NCBI GenBank assembly: GCA_017991595.1
Contig: JAGOQJ010000004.1
Span: forward strand, 1-64,000
DNA: 64,000 bases
DNA from: Candidatus Didemnitutus sp.
GTDB lineage: Bacteria; Verrucomicrobiota; Verrucomicrobiia; Opitutales; Opitutaceae
Reading direction: 5' to 3'
The notes beneath the pieces are model-generated. The model saw only the letters and a program-made list of their open reading frames with translations, did not search any database and had not been told where the DNA came from. Both the position numbers and the translations under genes were made by a program. This document shows, piece by piece, positions 54,523-62,813 of the stretch. How positions within the stretch are numbered: the stretch's first letter is position 1; every line of letters begins with the position of its first letter.

Positions 54523-56247
54523 TTACTTCACCAGCAGTTCGTGACGCGCGATCTCCTTCTGGTCCTCGTAGAGATGGACGGCGCAGGCGAGGCACGGGTC
54601 GAACGAGTGGATGGTGCGGATGATCTCGAGTGGCTGTTGCGGATCGTGCACGGGCGTGCCGATGAGCGAGGCCTCGTAGGCGGAGCGCTGGCCCTTGCCA
54701 TCGCGCGGCGAGGCGTTCCAAGTGCTCGGGACGACGAGTTGGTAGTTCGCGATCTTCTGGTCCTTGATGACGATCCAGTGCGCGAGCGCGCCGCGGGGCG
54801 CCTCGGTGGGGCCGACGCCGCGGGCTTCGGCCGGCCAGGTCGCCGGCTCCCACTTCTCTTTCGTGAACGTGCGGGTGTCGCCCGCCTTGATGTTCGCGAG
54901 GAGTTGGTTGAAGAACTCGAGTCCCCACATGGCCGCGAGGCGCGACTCGATCGCGCGGGCCGCGGTGCGGCCGAGCGTCGAGAAGAGCACGGAGGCGGGC
55001 GCCTTGAGCGCGCCGAGGGTGTCGGTGACGGCGCCCTTGATCTGGTCGTGCCCGGCGGCGTAGCCGACGAGCATGCGCGAGAGCGGGCCGACTTCCATGG
55101 CGTGGCCCTTCCAGCGCGGCGTCTTCAGCCACGAGTATTTCTGGTCGACGTCGAGGTGCTCATACGGGGGCTTCGGGCCGGAATACTTGAGGTTGGTCTC
55201 GCCCTTCCACGGGTGACGGCCGCCACTGATGGCGCCGCCCTCGTATTCATACCAAGAGTTGTCGATGAACTCCTGCACGCCCGTGTCGTCCTTGGGATCG
55301 ACGGCATGCACCTCGTTGAGGTTGCGGCCGAGGATGGCGCCGCGCGGGAACTTGAAGCCTTTCACGTCGGCGAAGCCGTTGGTCGGCAGATCACCGTAGC
55401 AAAGGTAATTTTCCAAACCGCCGCCGATGCCGGCCCAGTCGAGATAGAACGGCGCGACGGCGAGCACGTCGGGGATGTAAACCTGCTCCACGAACTCGAG
55501 GCCGCGCTGCAGGGTCTGGCCGACGAAGGCGAGGCGCTCGGCGTTGATGGCGTTGGCCTCGTCGAGGTTGATCGAGCAGGGCGCGCCGCCGACGAGGTAG
55601 TTCGGATGCGGATTCTTGCCGCCGAAGATCGTGTGGACCTTCACGATCTCCTTCTGCCACTCGAGGGCCTCGAGGTAGTGGGCGACCGCCATGAGGTTGG
55701 CCTCGGGCGGGAGCTTGAAGGCCGGGTGGCCCCAGTAGCCGTTGGCGAAGATGCCGAGTTGGCCGCTCTCGACGAATTTCGTCAGGCGTTTCTGCAGGTC
55801 GCTGAAGTAGCCGGGCGAGCTCTTCGGCCACTTCGAGACGCTCTGCGCGAGCTTCGAGGTGGCGGCGGGATCAGCCTTCAACGCGCTCACGACGTCCACC
55901 CAGTCCAACGCGTGCAGATGGTAGAAATGCACCACGTGGTCGTGGATGTATTGCGAGCAGAACATGATGTTCCGGATCAGCTCGGCGTTGGGCGGGATGC
56001 GGATGTCGAGGGCGTCCTCGACGGAGCGCACGGAGGCGAGCGCGTGCACCGTGGTGCACACACCGCAGACGCGCTCGCAGAAGGCCCACGCGTCGCGCGG
56101 GTCGCGGCCCTTGAGGATGATCTCGAGGCCGCGCACCATCGTGCCGGCGCTCCAGGCGTCGATGATCTTGCCGTCCTTCACCTCGGCTTCGATGCGGAGG
56201 TGACCTTCGATGCGGGTGACGGGGTCGACAACAATTCGGGTGCTCAT
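54523..56247 (-). CDS. hyaB: [NiFe] hydrogenase large subunit (group 1)
   Basis: Binds the Ni-Fe(CN)2CO active site. The 574-residue precursor has the L1 motif RVCGVC (Cys61, Cys64) and L2 DPCLACAVH (Cys552, Cys555, His558). A 16-residue propeptide after His558 must be cut off by the HyaD protease. GTMVRGLEIILKGRDPRDAW and SFDPCLACAVH are characteristic of group 1 uptake enzymes. It lies 15 bases after the small-subunit gene. Confidence 0.97.
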   Translation of the reverse strand: MSTRIVVDPVTRIEGHLRIEAEVKDGKIIDAWSAGTMVRGLEIILKGRDPRDAWAFCERVCGVCTTVHALASVRSVEDALDIRIPPNAELIRNIMFCSQYIHDHVVHFYHLHALDWVDVVSALKADPAATSKLAQSVSKWPKSSPGYFSDLQKRLTKFVESGQLGIFANGYWGHPAFKLPPEANLMAVAHYLEALEWQKEIVKVHTIFGGKNPHPNYLVGGAPCSINLDEANAINAERLAFVGQTLQRGLEFVEQVYIPDVLAVAPFYLDWAGIGGGLENYLCYGDLPTNGFADVKGFKFPRGAILGRNLNEVHAVDPKDDTGVQEFIDNSWYEYEGGAISGGRHPWKGETNLKYSGPKPPYEHLDVDQKYSWLKTPRWKGHAMEVGPLSRMLVGYAAGHDQIKGAVTDTLGALKAPASVLFSTLGRTAARAIESRLAAMWGLEFFNQLLANIKAGDTRTFTKEKWEPATWPAEARGVGPTEAPRGALAHWIVIKDQKIANYQLVVPSTWNASPRDGKGQRSAYEASLIGTPVHDPQQPLEIIRTIHSFDPCLACAVHLYEDQKEIARHELLVK

Positions 56248-56262
56248 GGGATTTCTCCGGGT

Positions 56263-57420
56263 TTAGGATTTCTTCTCGTTGTTGTCGGCCTGTTCGGCCT
56301 GTTCGGCGTTCTCGCCCGGGTGTTCGCCAATCTCGCCGCGCTTGCGGAAGTTGGTCATGACGGCGTGCGCCACGGCGCCGCCGGCCGAGGCCGCGAGGGC
56401 CGCGAGGCCGAGCTTGTCGGCCGTGCTCTCGATGCCAAAGCCGGGGAAGTTCGGCACGCGTTGGTAGAACGGGCCGTTGTCCCAGAAGTTCGCCTCCGAG
56501 CAGCCGATGCAAGGATGGCCCGATTGGATCGGGAAGCTCACGCCGCCGTTCCAGCGGATCGTGCCGCAGGCATTGTAGGTGGACGGGCCGCGACAACCGA
56601 CCTTGTAGAGGCAGTAGCCCTTGCGCGCGTTCTCGTCGTCAAAACTCTCGACGAAGAGGCCGGCGTCGTAGTTCGGGCGGCGGTAGCAGGTGTCGTGCAC
56701 GCGGCGCGAGTAAAAGGCCTTCGGACGGCCAAGGCTGTCGAGCTGCGGGATGCGGTCGAAGGTGAGCAGGTGCACGAGCACGCCAGCCATGACCTCGGCG
56801 ATGGGCGGGCAGCCCTGCACGTTGACGATGGGCTTGCCGGCGATGACCTTCTGGATCGGCGTCGCGGCGGTGGGATTCGGCTTGGCGGCCTGCACGCAGC
56901 CGGAGACGGCGCAGTTGCCCCAAGCGATGACGGCCTTGGCATCCTTCGCGATTTCCTCGGCGATCTGCTTGGCGGTCTTGCCGCCGATGCAGCAATAGAT
57001 GCCGTCGTCCGCGAGCGGCACGGAGCCTTCGATGCAGAGCAGATACTCGCCCTTGTATTTCGTGATGGTGTCGTGGAGGCACTTCTCCGCCTGATGGCCG
57101 GAGGCGGCCATGAGCGTCTCGGTGTAGTCGAGCGAGACCTTGTCGAGGAGGATGTCAGCGACGATCGGGTGCGAGCTGCGGATGAACGACTCGCTGCAGC
57201 ACGTGCACTCCTGGAAATGCAGCCAGACCACGGGGATTCGTTTCTTCGTCTCGAGGGCGGTGACCATCTGGGCCATGCCCGTTTTTTCCAATCCGATGCA
57301 GGCGCCCATCCAGGCGCAGAACTGCATGAACTCGCGCCGGCTCACGCCGCGCGACGTCATGCGTTCGTAGATCGTTTCTTCCTTCTTGGCCGTATGCTGG
57401 GGTTCGGTTTCCTGGAGCAT
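56263..57420 (-). CDS. hyaA: [NiFe] hydrogenase small subunit, oxygen-tolerant (group 1d-like) signature
   Basis: Carries the Fe-S relay. The 385-residue precursor has a Tat signal (SRREFMQFC, twin Arg at 28-29). Around the proximal cluster it reads ECTCCSESF (Cys72, Cys74, Cys75), so the usual Gly is a Cys. A further extra Cys occurs in DGIYCC (Cys143), at the place of E. coli Hyd-1 Cys120. These two supernumerary cysteines are the mark of the [4Fe-3S] cluster of oxygen-tolerant hydrogenases. GNCAVSGC, VQGCPP, TCYRRP, GCRGPSTYNAC and HPCIGCSE supply the other ligands. A weak C-terminal helix and an Asn/Gln/Glu tail close the protein. Confidence 0.96.
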   Translation of the reverse strand: MLQETEPQHTAKKEETIYERMTSRGVSRREFMQFCAWMGACIGLEKTGMAQMVTALETKKRIPVVWLHFQECTCCSESFIRSSHPIVADILLDKVSLDYTETLMAASGHQAEKCLHDTITKYKGEYLLCIEGSVPLADDGIYCCIGGKTAKQIAEEIAKDAKAVIAWGNCAVSGCVQAAKPNPTAATPIQKVIAGKPIVNVQGCPPIAEVMAGVLVHLLTFDRIPQLDSLGRPKAFYSRRVHDTCYRRPNYDAGLFVESFDDENARKGYCLYKVGCRGPSTYNACGTIRWNGGVSFPIQSGHPCIGCSEANFWDNGPFYQRVPNFPGFGIESTADKLGLAALAASAGGAVAHAVMTNFRKRGEIGEHPGENAEQAEQADNNEKKS

Positions 57421-57632
57421 GTATGCGGAGGCGGGCCGCGAGGCGTGGGACAGGGGCGACGCTGGTTGGGGTTGCGGGGCGTGCGTGGGGGAGGCGTGGA
57501 GCTTGTCTGTTAGCGACCTTACCGGACCCCGCCGAAACCGAATAGCTGACTTTTGTCATAGACTGCGCACGTGTTGGCAATCCATGCGCTTCCACTCGAC
57601 GGCGGCGGTTGCCGGGTGCAATGAACTGCGCT
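57421..57632. promoter_or_regulatory. Divergent promoter region between hydrogenase structural and hyp operons
   Basis: A 212-base gap between two outward-facing operons that must hold both promoters and any shared regulator site. The left half is G-rich; a slightly AT-richer stretch (57540-57575) is the most promoter-like part. A site like the sigma-54 pattern (TTGGCA then GC ten bases on, near 57583) is too weak to call. Confidence 0.4.
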
Positions 57633-58001
57633 ATGCACGAGGTCGGCATCATCGAATCCGCGCTGACGGTGATCCGGCGCGAGGCCCACGCCCATGGAGC
57701 CAGCCGCGTCGACCGGGTCGTGATGCGCATCGGCGCGATTTCCGGTGTCGAGCCCGAGGCCCTGCGCTTCGCCTTCGAGGCGGTCACGCCGGGCGGCATC
57801 GCCGAAGGCGCCGCGCTCGAGATCGAGCTCGTGCCCGCCCGCGTCCATTGCCGCGCCTGCGCCGCGGATTTCACGGTCGAGAGCGGCTTCATCTTCGCCT
57901 GCCCGCACTGCCAGGCCCTCTCCGGCGACGTGCGCAGCGGCCGCGAACTGGAACTCGCCCGACTCGAATTTTCCACCCCTGCGTCAAATGCCCACGCCTG
58001 A
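57633..58001 (+). CDS. hypA: Hydrogenase nickel incorporation protein HypA
   Basis: Delivers nickel to the hydrogenase large subunit with HypB. The 122-residue protein begins MHEVGIIESAL, with the nickel-binding His2, which fixes the start at 57633. The zinc site has two CxxC pairs (CRAC and CPHC, about 75-95). The 3' end overlaps hypB by 14 bases. Confidence 0.95.
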   Translation: MHEVGIIESALTVIRREAHAHGASRVDRVVMRIGAISGVEPEALRFAFEAVTPGGIAEGAALEIELVPARVHCRACAADFTVESGFIFACPHCQALSGDVRSGRELELARLEFSTPASNAHA

Positions 58002-58800
58002 AGAATCCCCCGCCGTTGCTGATGGCGGCGTCCGTATCAATGCCCTGAACGGCGCCGCCTCCTCCCCCACCCGCGCTCTCTCCGCCCCGCTGTCGGCGGA
58101 GATCAGCGCCGCTTTGCAAGCCAGCCCCCGCGGCGAGGTGCAGGTCAAATCCGTCGACCTCAGCCTCCCGTTGCTGGAGAAGAACGACATCCTCGCCGAG
58201 CGTAACCGCGGCTACTTCCTCGGCCGCGGCCTGCTCGCGCTCAACATCGTCTCCTCCCCCGGCGCGGGCAAAACCACCCTGCTCGAACGCACGCTCGACG
58301 AGTTCGGCAAGGAAGTTCGCTGCGCCGTGCTCGTCGGCGACCTTGAGACCGACAACGACGGCCGCCGCCTCAACCGGCCGCACGCCGCCGTCGCGCAAAT
58401 CACGACCGGCACCGTCTGCCACCTCGACGCCGGCATGATCGCCCGCGCCGCCGAATCCATCGACCTCGACGGCGCCCGCGTGCTCTTCATCGAAAACGTC
58501 GGCAATCTCGTCTGCCCCGCCTCCTTTGACCTCGGCGAACAGATCCGCGTCGTCCTGCTCTCGACCACCGAAGGCGAGGACAAGCCGCTCAAGTATCCGC
58601 CGATCTTCAAGTCAGCGCACCTCGTCCTCCTCACCAAGGTCGATGTCGCCGACGCGCTCGGCTTCGACCGCCGCGTCGCCGTCGAGAACATCCGCCGCAT
58701 CGCGCCGCAGGCCGAGATCATCGAGCTGTCCTCCCGCAGCGGCGAAGGCCTCGCGCAATGGTATGACTACCTCCGCGCGCGCCTGCCGCGACGACGCTGA
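57988..58800 (+). CDS. hypB: Hydrogenase nickel incorporation GTPase HypB
   Basis: A GTPase that drives nickel transfer from HypA. The 270-residue protein has the P-loop SSPGAGKTTLLE (about 89-100), GDLETDNDG, the Cys/His metal site in TGTVCHLDAGM, and IENVGNLVCP, then TKVDVAD. The N-terminal 70 residues are variable; they lack the His-rich stretch or CxxCGC motif of some HypBs, so nickel storage is not expected here. Confidence 0.95.
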   Translation: MPTPEESPAVADGGVRINALNGAASSPTRALSAPLSAEISAALQASPRGEVQVKSVDLSLPLLEKNDILAERNRGYFLGRGLLALNIVSSPGAGKTTLLERTLDEFGKEVRCAVLVGDLETDNDGRRLNRPHAAVAQITTGTVCHLDAGMIARAAESIDLDGARVLFIENVGNLVCPASFDLGEQIRVVLLSTTEGEDKPLKYPPIFKSAHLVLLTKVDVADALGFDRRVAVENIRRIAPQAEIIELSSRSGEGLAQWYDYLRARLPRRR

Positions 58801-58868
58801 CCCTTTTCCCCCCGCCCCCGGCCCGCTTTCCCCGCCGTCCGGTCCACCTCCGCGCCCCACGCCGCCTC

Positions 58869-61172
58869 ATGACCGTCGCCTACCCGACCACCGACACGCT
58901 GCTCCGCGTCCGCGGCACGGTGCAGGGCGTGGGTTTCCGTCCCTTCGTGCACCGGCTCGCCCTGCGCCACGGCCTGCGCGGCTGGGTGCGCAACGACGCG
59001 CACGGCGTCCTGCTCCGCGTCGCCGGCGAGGCCGGGTGCATCGCGGCATTCACCGCGGCGCTCACGCGCGAAACCCCGCCGGCCGCGACCATCACCGCCC
59101 TCGAGCCCACCACGCCCACGCCGGCCGACGCGCCCGTCGGCGAGACCTTCGCGATCGAGGCCAGTGAGCTGCCCGCCGCCACCGTGACGGCCGCGATTCC
59201 GGCCGACCTCGCGCTTTGCGCCGAATGCCGCCGCGAGTTGCTCGACCCGGCCGACCGCCGCTCCGGCTATCCCTTCATCAACTGCACGCAATGCGGTCCG
59301 CGCTACTCGCTCATCGAGCGCCTGCCCTACGACCGCGCGCGCACCACGATGCGCCTCTTCGCGCTGTGCCCGGCCTGCGAGCGCGAGTATCGCGATCCGG
59401 CCGACCGCCGCTTCCACGCCGAGCCCAACGCCTGCCCGGCCTGCGGCCCGCAACTCAGCCTGCTCGACCGCGACGGACATGAAATCGCCCGCGGCGGCGC
59501 CGCGCTCTCCGCCGCGATCGTGGCGCTGCGCTCCGGCCGCATCGGCGCCGTCAAAGGCGTGGGCGGTTTCCACCTTATGTGCGATGCCGCCGACGAGACG
59601 GCCGTCGCCGAACTCCGCCGCCGCAAGCACCGCGAGGAAAAACCGCTCGCGGTCATGTTTCCTCACCTCGAATCCGTGCGCGAGCACGCGCAGCTCACGC
59701 CGGCGGACGAGGCGCTGCTGCAATCGCCGGCCGCGCCCATCGTGCTGCTGCCACGTCTCCCCGCGAGTCCGCTCGCCGCGAGCCTCGCCCCGGGCAATCC
59801 GTGGATCGGCGCCCTCCTGCCCTACGCGCCGCTGCATGTGCTGTTGCTCTGGGATTTCGCCCGACCGCTCGTCGCCACCAGCGCGAACCTCTCCGAAGAA
59901 CCGATCTGCACCGACAACGACGAGGCGCGCGCCCGCCTCGCAGGGATCGCCGATTTTTCCCTCGTGCACGACCGGCCCATCGCGCGTCCGGTCGACGATT
60001 CCGTCGTCCGCCGCACCGCCACCGGCGACGCCATTCTCCTCCGCCGCGCCCGCGGCTACGCCCCGGCCCCGCTCGCGCTGCCGGCCGCCCTCGACGCCGT
60101 GCACCTCTGCGTCGGCGCGCAGATGAAGAACACCGTGGCCATCGCCAGCGGCCGCCAAGTCGTGCTCAGCCCGCACCTCGGCGACCTCGGCAACGCGCCG
60201 ACGCAAGCCGTGTTCGAACGCACGCTCGCCATGCTGGGCGAGCTCCACGGCAGCACCGCCGCGGTCGTCGTGCATGACAAGCATCCCGACTACGCCTCGA
60301 CGCTTTTCGCCCGCCGCCTCGGCCTGCCCTGCGTCGCCGTGCAACATCACCTCGCGCACCTGCTCGCCTGCCTGCTGGAGCACGCCCACCCCGCGCACGA
60401 CGTGCTCGGCATCGTGTGGGACGGCACCGGCTACGGCGAAGACGGCACCGTGTGGGGCGGCGAGTTCATCCGCTTGCACGAAGGCCGCGCGACGCGTTTC
60501 GCCCGCCTCCGGCCCTTCCGTCTCGCCGGCGGCGAGGCCGCGGTGCGCGACGCCCGGCGCGTCGCCCTCGGTCTGGCCCACGAACTCGGGCTTTTCTCGG
60601 AGCTGTCCGCGCGTTTCGGTTTCACGCCCAACCAACGCGCCACCCTGCGCCAGATGCTCCAGCAAGGCCTCAACGCTCCGCTTTGCTCCAGCGGCGGCCG
60701 CCTCTTCGACGGCGTCGCCGCATTGCTCGGCCTCTGCGAGCACAACCATTTCGAGGGCCAGGCGCCGTTGCACCTTGAAGCCGCCGCGAGCCGCGCCGCT
60801 GCGGCGGCACACGCCCTGCCGTTCGACATCGTGCCATGTGTGTCGGGCGGCGCCGAGTTCGACGTCGACTGGGCCCCCGCCGTGCGCCAACTCGCCTTCG
60901 CCGGCAAGGCGCCGGAAGAGTTGGCCGCCGCCTTCCACCGCGGTCTGGCCGAGGCGATGGTCGCGGTCGCACGCCGCGCCGGCGTCGGCACAGTCGCCCT
61001 CTCCGGCGGCTGCTTCCAAAACGCCCTCCTGCACGACCTCGCGACGCAGGCCCTGCGCGCGGCGGGTTTCCGCGTGCTCACGCATCGCCAGCTTCCCCCC
61101 AACGACAACTCCATCGCCGCCGGCCAGGCGCTCGGCGCGCTGTGGAATCTCACCACCGTCCACTCCCCATGA
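58869..61172 (+). CDS. hypF: Carbamoyltransferase HypF
   Basis: Makes the thiocarboxamide on HypE from carbamoyl phosphate, the source of the cyanide ligands of the active site. The 767-residue protein has an acylphosphatase domain (about 10-95, RGTVQGVGFRPFVHRLA), and zinc fingers (CAEC, CTQC, CPAC, CPAC between about 117 and 200). A YrdC-like domain follows (AVKGVGGFHLMCDA, KPLAVMFP), and then a Kae1-like domain (VQHHLAHLLACLLEH, WDGTGYGEDGTVWGGEF, SGGCFQNALL). The length is normal. The stop codon overlaps a small ORF by four bases. Confidence 0.97.
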   Translation: MTVAYPTTDTLLRVRGTVQGVGFRPFVHRLALRHGLRGWVRNDAHGVLLRVAGEAGCIAAFTAALTRETPPAATITALEPTTPTPADAPVGETFAIEASELPAATVTAAIPADLALCAECRRELLDPADRRSGYPFINCTQCGPRYSLIERLPYDRARTTMRLFALCPACEREYRDPADRRFHAEPNACPACGPQLSLLDRDGHEIARGGAALSAAIVALRSGRIGAVKGVGGFHLMCDAADETAVAELRRRKHREEKPLAVMFPHLESVREHAQLTPADEALLQSPAAPIVLLPRLPASPLAASLAPGNPWIGALLPYAPLHVLLLWDFARPLVATSANLSEEPICTDNDEARARLAGIADFSLVHDRPIARPVDDSVVRRTATGDAILLRRARGYAPAPLALPAALDAVHLCVGAQMKNTVAIASGRQVVLSPHLGDLGNAPTQAVFERTLAMLGELHGSTAAVVVHDKHPDYASTLFARRLGLPCVAVQHHLAHLLACLLEHAHPAHDVLGIVWDGTGYGEDGTVWGGEFIRLHEGRATRFARLRPFRLAGGEAAVRDARRVALGLAHELGLFSELSARFGFTPNQRATLRQMLQQGLNAPLCSSGGRLFDGVAALLGLCEHNHFEGQAPLHLEAAASRAAAAAHALPFDIVPCVSGGAEFDVDWAPAVRQLAFAGKAPEELAAAFHRGLAEAMVAVARRAGVGTVALSGGCFQNALLHDLATQALRAAGFRVLTHRQLPPNDNSIAAGQALGALWNLTTVHSP

Positions 61173-61249
61173 TCGCCACGCTGCTGCTCCCCTTCATCTT
61201 CATCGGCGCCGTCGTCCTCGTCGTCGCCCGCCAAGCCCGCCCGCACTGA
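61169..61249 (+). CDS. Possible 26-residue membrane peptide between hypF and hypC
   Basis: A small open frame starts at the ATG that overlaps the hypF stop codon (ATGA) and encodes 26 residues: one hydrophobic segment (LLLPFIFIGAVVLVVA) with a basic tail ARQARPH. Placement and coupling argue for translation. No homologue is recalled. It may be a membrane anchor or spurious. Confidence 0.45.
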   Translation: MIATLLLPFIFIGAVVLVVARQARPH

Positions 61250-61324
61250 GCGCCGCGCTCCCCAACACAGCCCTCCGCCAGCACCCCATCGCCCCTCGCC
61301 CTTCGCCTTTCACCCCTTTCCCCC

Positions 61325-61702
61325 ATGTGCCTCGCCGTTCCCGGTAAAGTCGTCGAAATCATCGGCGACGATCCCCTCCTCCGCTCCGCCAAGGTCAGCT
61401 TTTCCGGCGTCGTCAAACTCGTCAGCCTCACCTGCACGCCCGAGGCCAAGCTCGGCGACTACGTGCTCGTGCACGTCGGCGTCGCCATCAGCACCGTCGA
61501 TCCCGAGGAAGCCGCCCAGACCTTCGAATACCTCAAGCAAATGGGCGAACTCGACGGCATCGACCTGCCCACTCCCCCCATCGTAGACAGCGAGCTCGCT
61601 CGCGCCCAACCCTCGCCTGAGGTAGGGGGCGTTGTCCCCAACGCCCCAGGGCGCTTGGGGACAAGCGCCCCTACCCTCAATCCACCGTCCACCACGTCAT
61701 GA
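61325..61702 (+). CDS. hypC: Hydrogenase assembly chaperone HypC with repeat-derived C-terminal extension
   Basis: Chaperones the large subunit and brings the Fe(CN)2CO moiety from HypD. The first 85 residues are normal, opening MCLAVPGKV (Cys2 binds iron) and including [10 protein letters not shown] and [13 protein letters not shown]. The family ends near residue 85-95; here the frame runs to residue 125 ([20 protein letters not shown]). The extra part is largely encoded by a palindromic element at 61618-61679. The stop codon overlaps the hypD start by four bases. Confidence 0.93.
   Translation: MCLAVPGKVVEIIGDDPLLRSAKVSFSGVVKLVSLTCTPEAKLGDYVLVHVGVAISTVDPEEAAQTFEYLKQMGELDGIDLPTPPIVDSELARAQPSPEVGGVVPNAPGRLGTSAPTLNPPSTTS
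61618..61679. repeat. Imperfect palindromic element inside the hypC 3' end
   Basis: A 62-base near-palindrome, from TGAGGTAGGGG on the left to CCCCTACCCTCA on the right. Each arm is itself a hairpin: GCGTTG-TCCC-CAACGC (61629-61644) and GCGCTTG-GGGA-CAAGCGC (61651-61668), so it can form either two small hairpins or one long stem. This shape is typical of dispersed REP/MITE-like elements. Only one copy lies in this window. Confidence 0.75.
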
Positions 61703-62802
61703 AATACGTCGATGAATACCGCGACGCCGCGCTCGTCCGCAAACTCGCCGACGCCATCGCGCGCGCCACGACGCGCCCGTGGACCATCATGGAAATCTGC
61801 GGCGGCCAGACGCATGCCATTGTGAAGTTCGGCCTCGACGACCTTCTCCCGAAGAACATCACGCTCGTCCACGGCCCCGGTTGTCCCGTCTGCGTCACCA
61901 GCGCCGATCTCATCGACCAAGCCGTCGAGCTCACGCTCAAACACGGCGCGATTCTCTGTTCGTTCGGCGACATGCTCCGCGTGCCCGGCAACGGCATCGA
62001 CCTCCTCACCGCCAAGGCCCGCGGCGGCGACGTCCGCATCGTCTACTCGCCGCTCGACGCCGTCGGCATCGCCAAGGCCAACCCGGCAAAACAAGTCGTG
62101 TTCTTCGCCGTCGGTTTCGAGACCACCGCGCCCGCCAACGCCATGTCCGTGCTCCTCGCCGAGCGCGACGGCGTGCCGAATTTCTCCATCCTCACCTCGC
62201 ACGTCCTCGTGCCGCCCGCGATGCGCGCCATCCTCGGCGCGCCCGACAACCGCGTGCAAGGCTTCCTCGCCGCCGGCCACGTCTGCACGATCATGGGCAC
62301 CGAGGAATACGGCCCGATCGCCCGCGACTACCGCGCACCGATCATCATCACCGGCTTCGAGCCCGTCGACATCCTCGAAGGCATTTTGCTCTGCGTGAAA
62401 CAACTCGAGTCCGGTCGCACCGAAGTGGAGAACGCCTACTCCCGCGCCGTCCGCAGCGAGGGCAACACGCACGCCCGCACGATCGTCGAGACCGTCTTCG
62501 AGATCGCCGACCGCGACTGGCGCGGCATCGGCGTCATCCCGCAAAGCGGCCTCGCCGTCCGCGAAAAATACGCGGCCTACGACGCCGCGAAGCGCTTCCC
62601 GCTCACGACCTCCGCGAGCCACGGCTGCACGGAATGCATCAGCGGCGAAATCATGCGTGGCGTGAAGAAGCCGCACGACTGCCCCGCCTTCGGCAAGCGT
62701 TGCACGCCCGAGTCGCCGCTCGGCGCCCCGATGGTCAGCAGCGAAGGCGCCTGCGCCGCCTACTACCGCTACCGCAGCCGGGCGGCGGAGCCAGTCTCTT
62801 AG
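61699..62802 (+). CDS. hypD: Hydrogenase formation protein HypD
   Basis: An Fe-S protein that assembles the Fe(CN)2CO unit with HypC. The 367-residue protein has [11 protein letters not shown] (Cys34), [37 protein letters not shown], and the cluster ligands in [23 protein letters not shown] and GACAAYYRY. It is complete. The next hyp gene, hypE, is not found in the window. Confidence 0.97.
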   Translation: MKYVDEYRDAALVRKLADAIARATTRPWTIMEICGGQTHAIVKFGLDDLLPKNITLVHGPGCPVCVTSADLIDQAVELTLKHGAILCSFGDMLRVPGNGIDLLTAKARGGDVRIVYSPLDAVGIAKANPAKQVVFFAVGFETTAPANAMSVLLAERDGVPNFSILTSHVLVPPAMRAILGAPDNRVQGFLAAGHVCTIMGTEEYGPIARDYRAPIIITGFEPVDILEGILLCVKQLESGRTEVENAYSRAVRSEGNTHARTIVETVFEIADRDWRGIGVIPQSGLAVREKYAAYDAAKRFPLTTSASHGCTECISGEIMRGVKKPHDCPAFGKRCTPESPLGAPMVSSEGACAAYYRYRSRAAEPVS

Positions 62803-62813
62803 AGAGCTATCGC

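Noticed and set aside
49060-57513. Long plus-strand frames opposite the porin-like gene and the hydrogenase genes
   Set aside because: Low-complexity Val/Asp/Gly/Glu products mirroring real genes on the other strand; no start signals or domains.
57580-57600. Sigma-54 promoter in the divergent hydrogenase region
   Set aside because: GG and GC spacing fits, but the -12 element lacks the TT before GC and most consensus positions, so the match is near chance.
61618-61679. Palindrome as a CRISPR repeat or insertion-sequence end
   Set aside because: There is a single copy with no spacers, no transposase and no target duplication visible.
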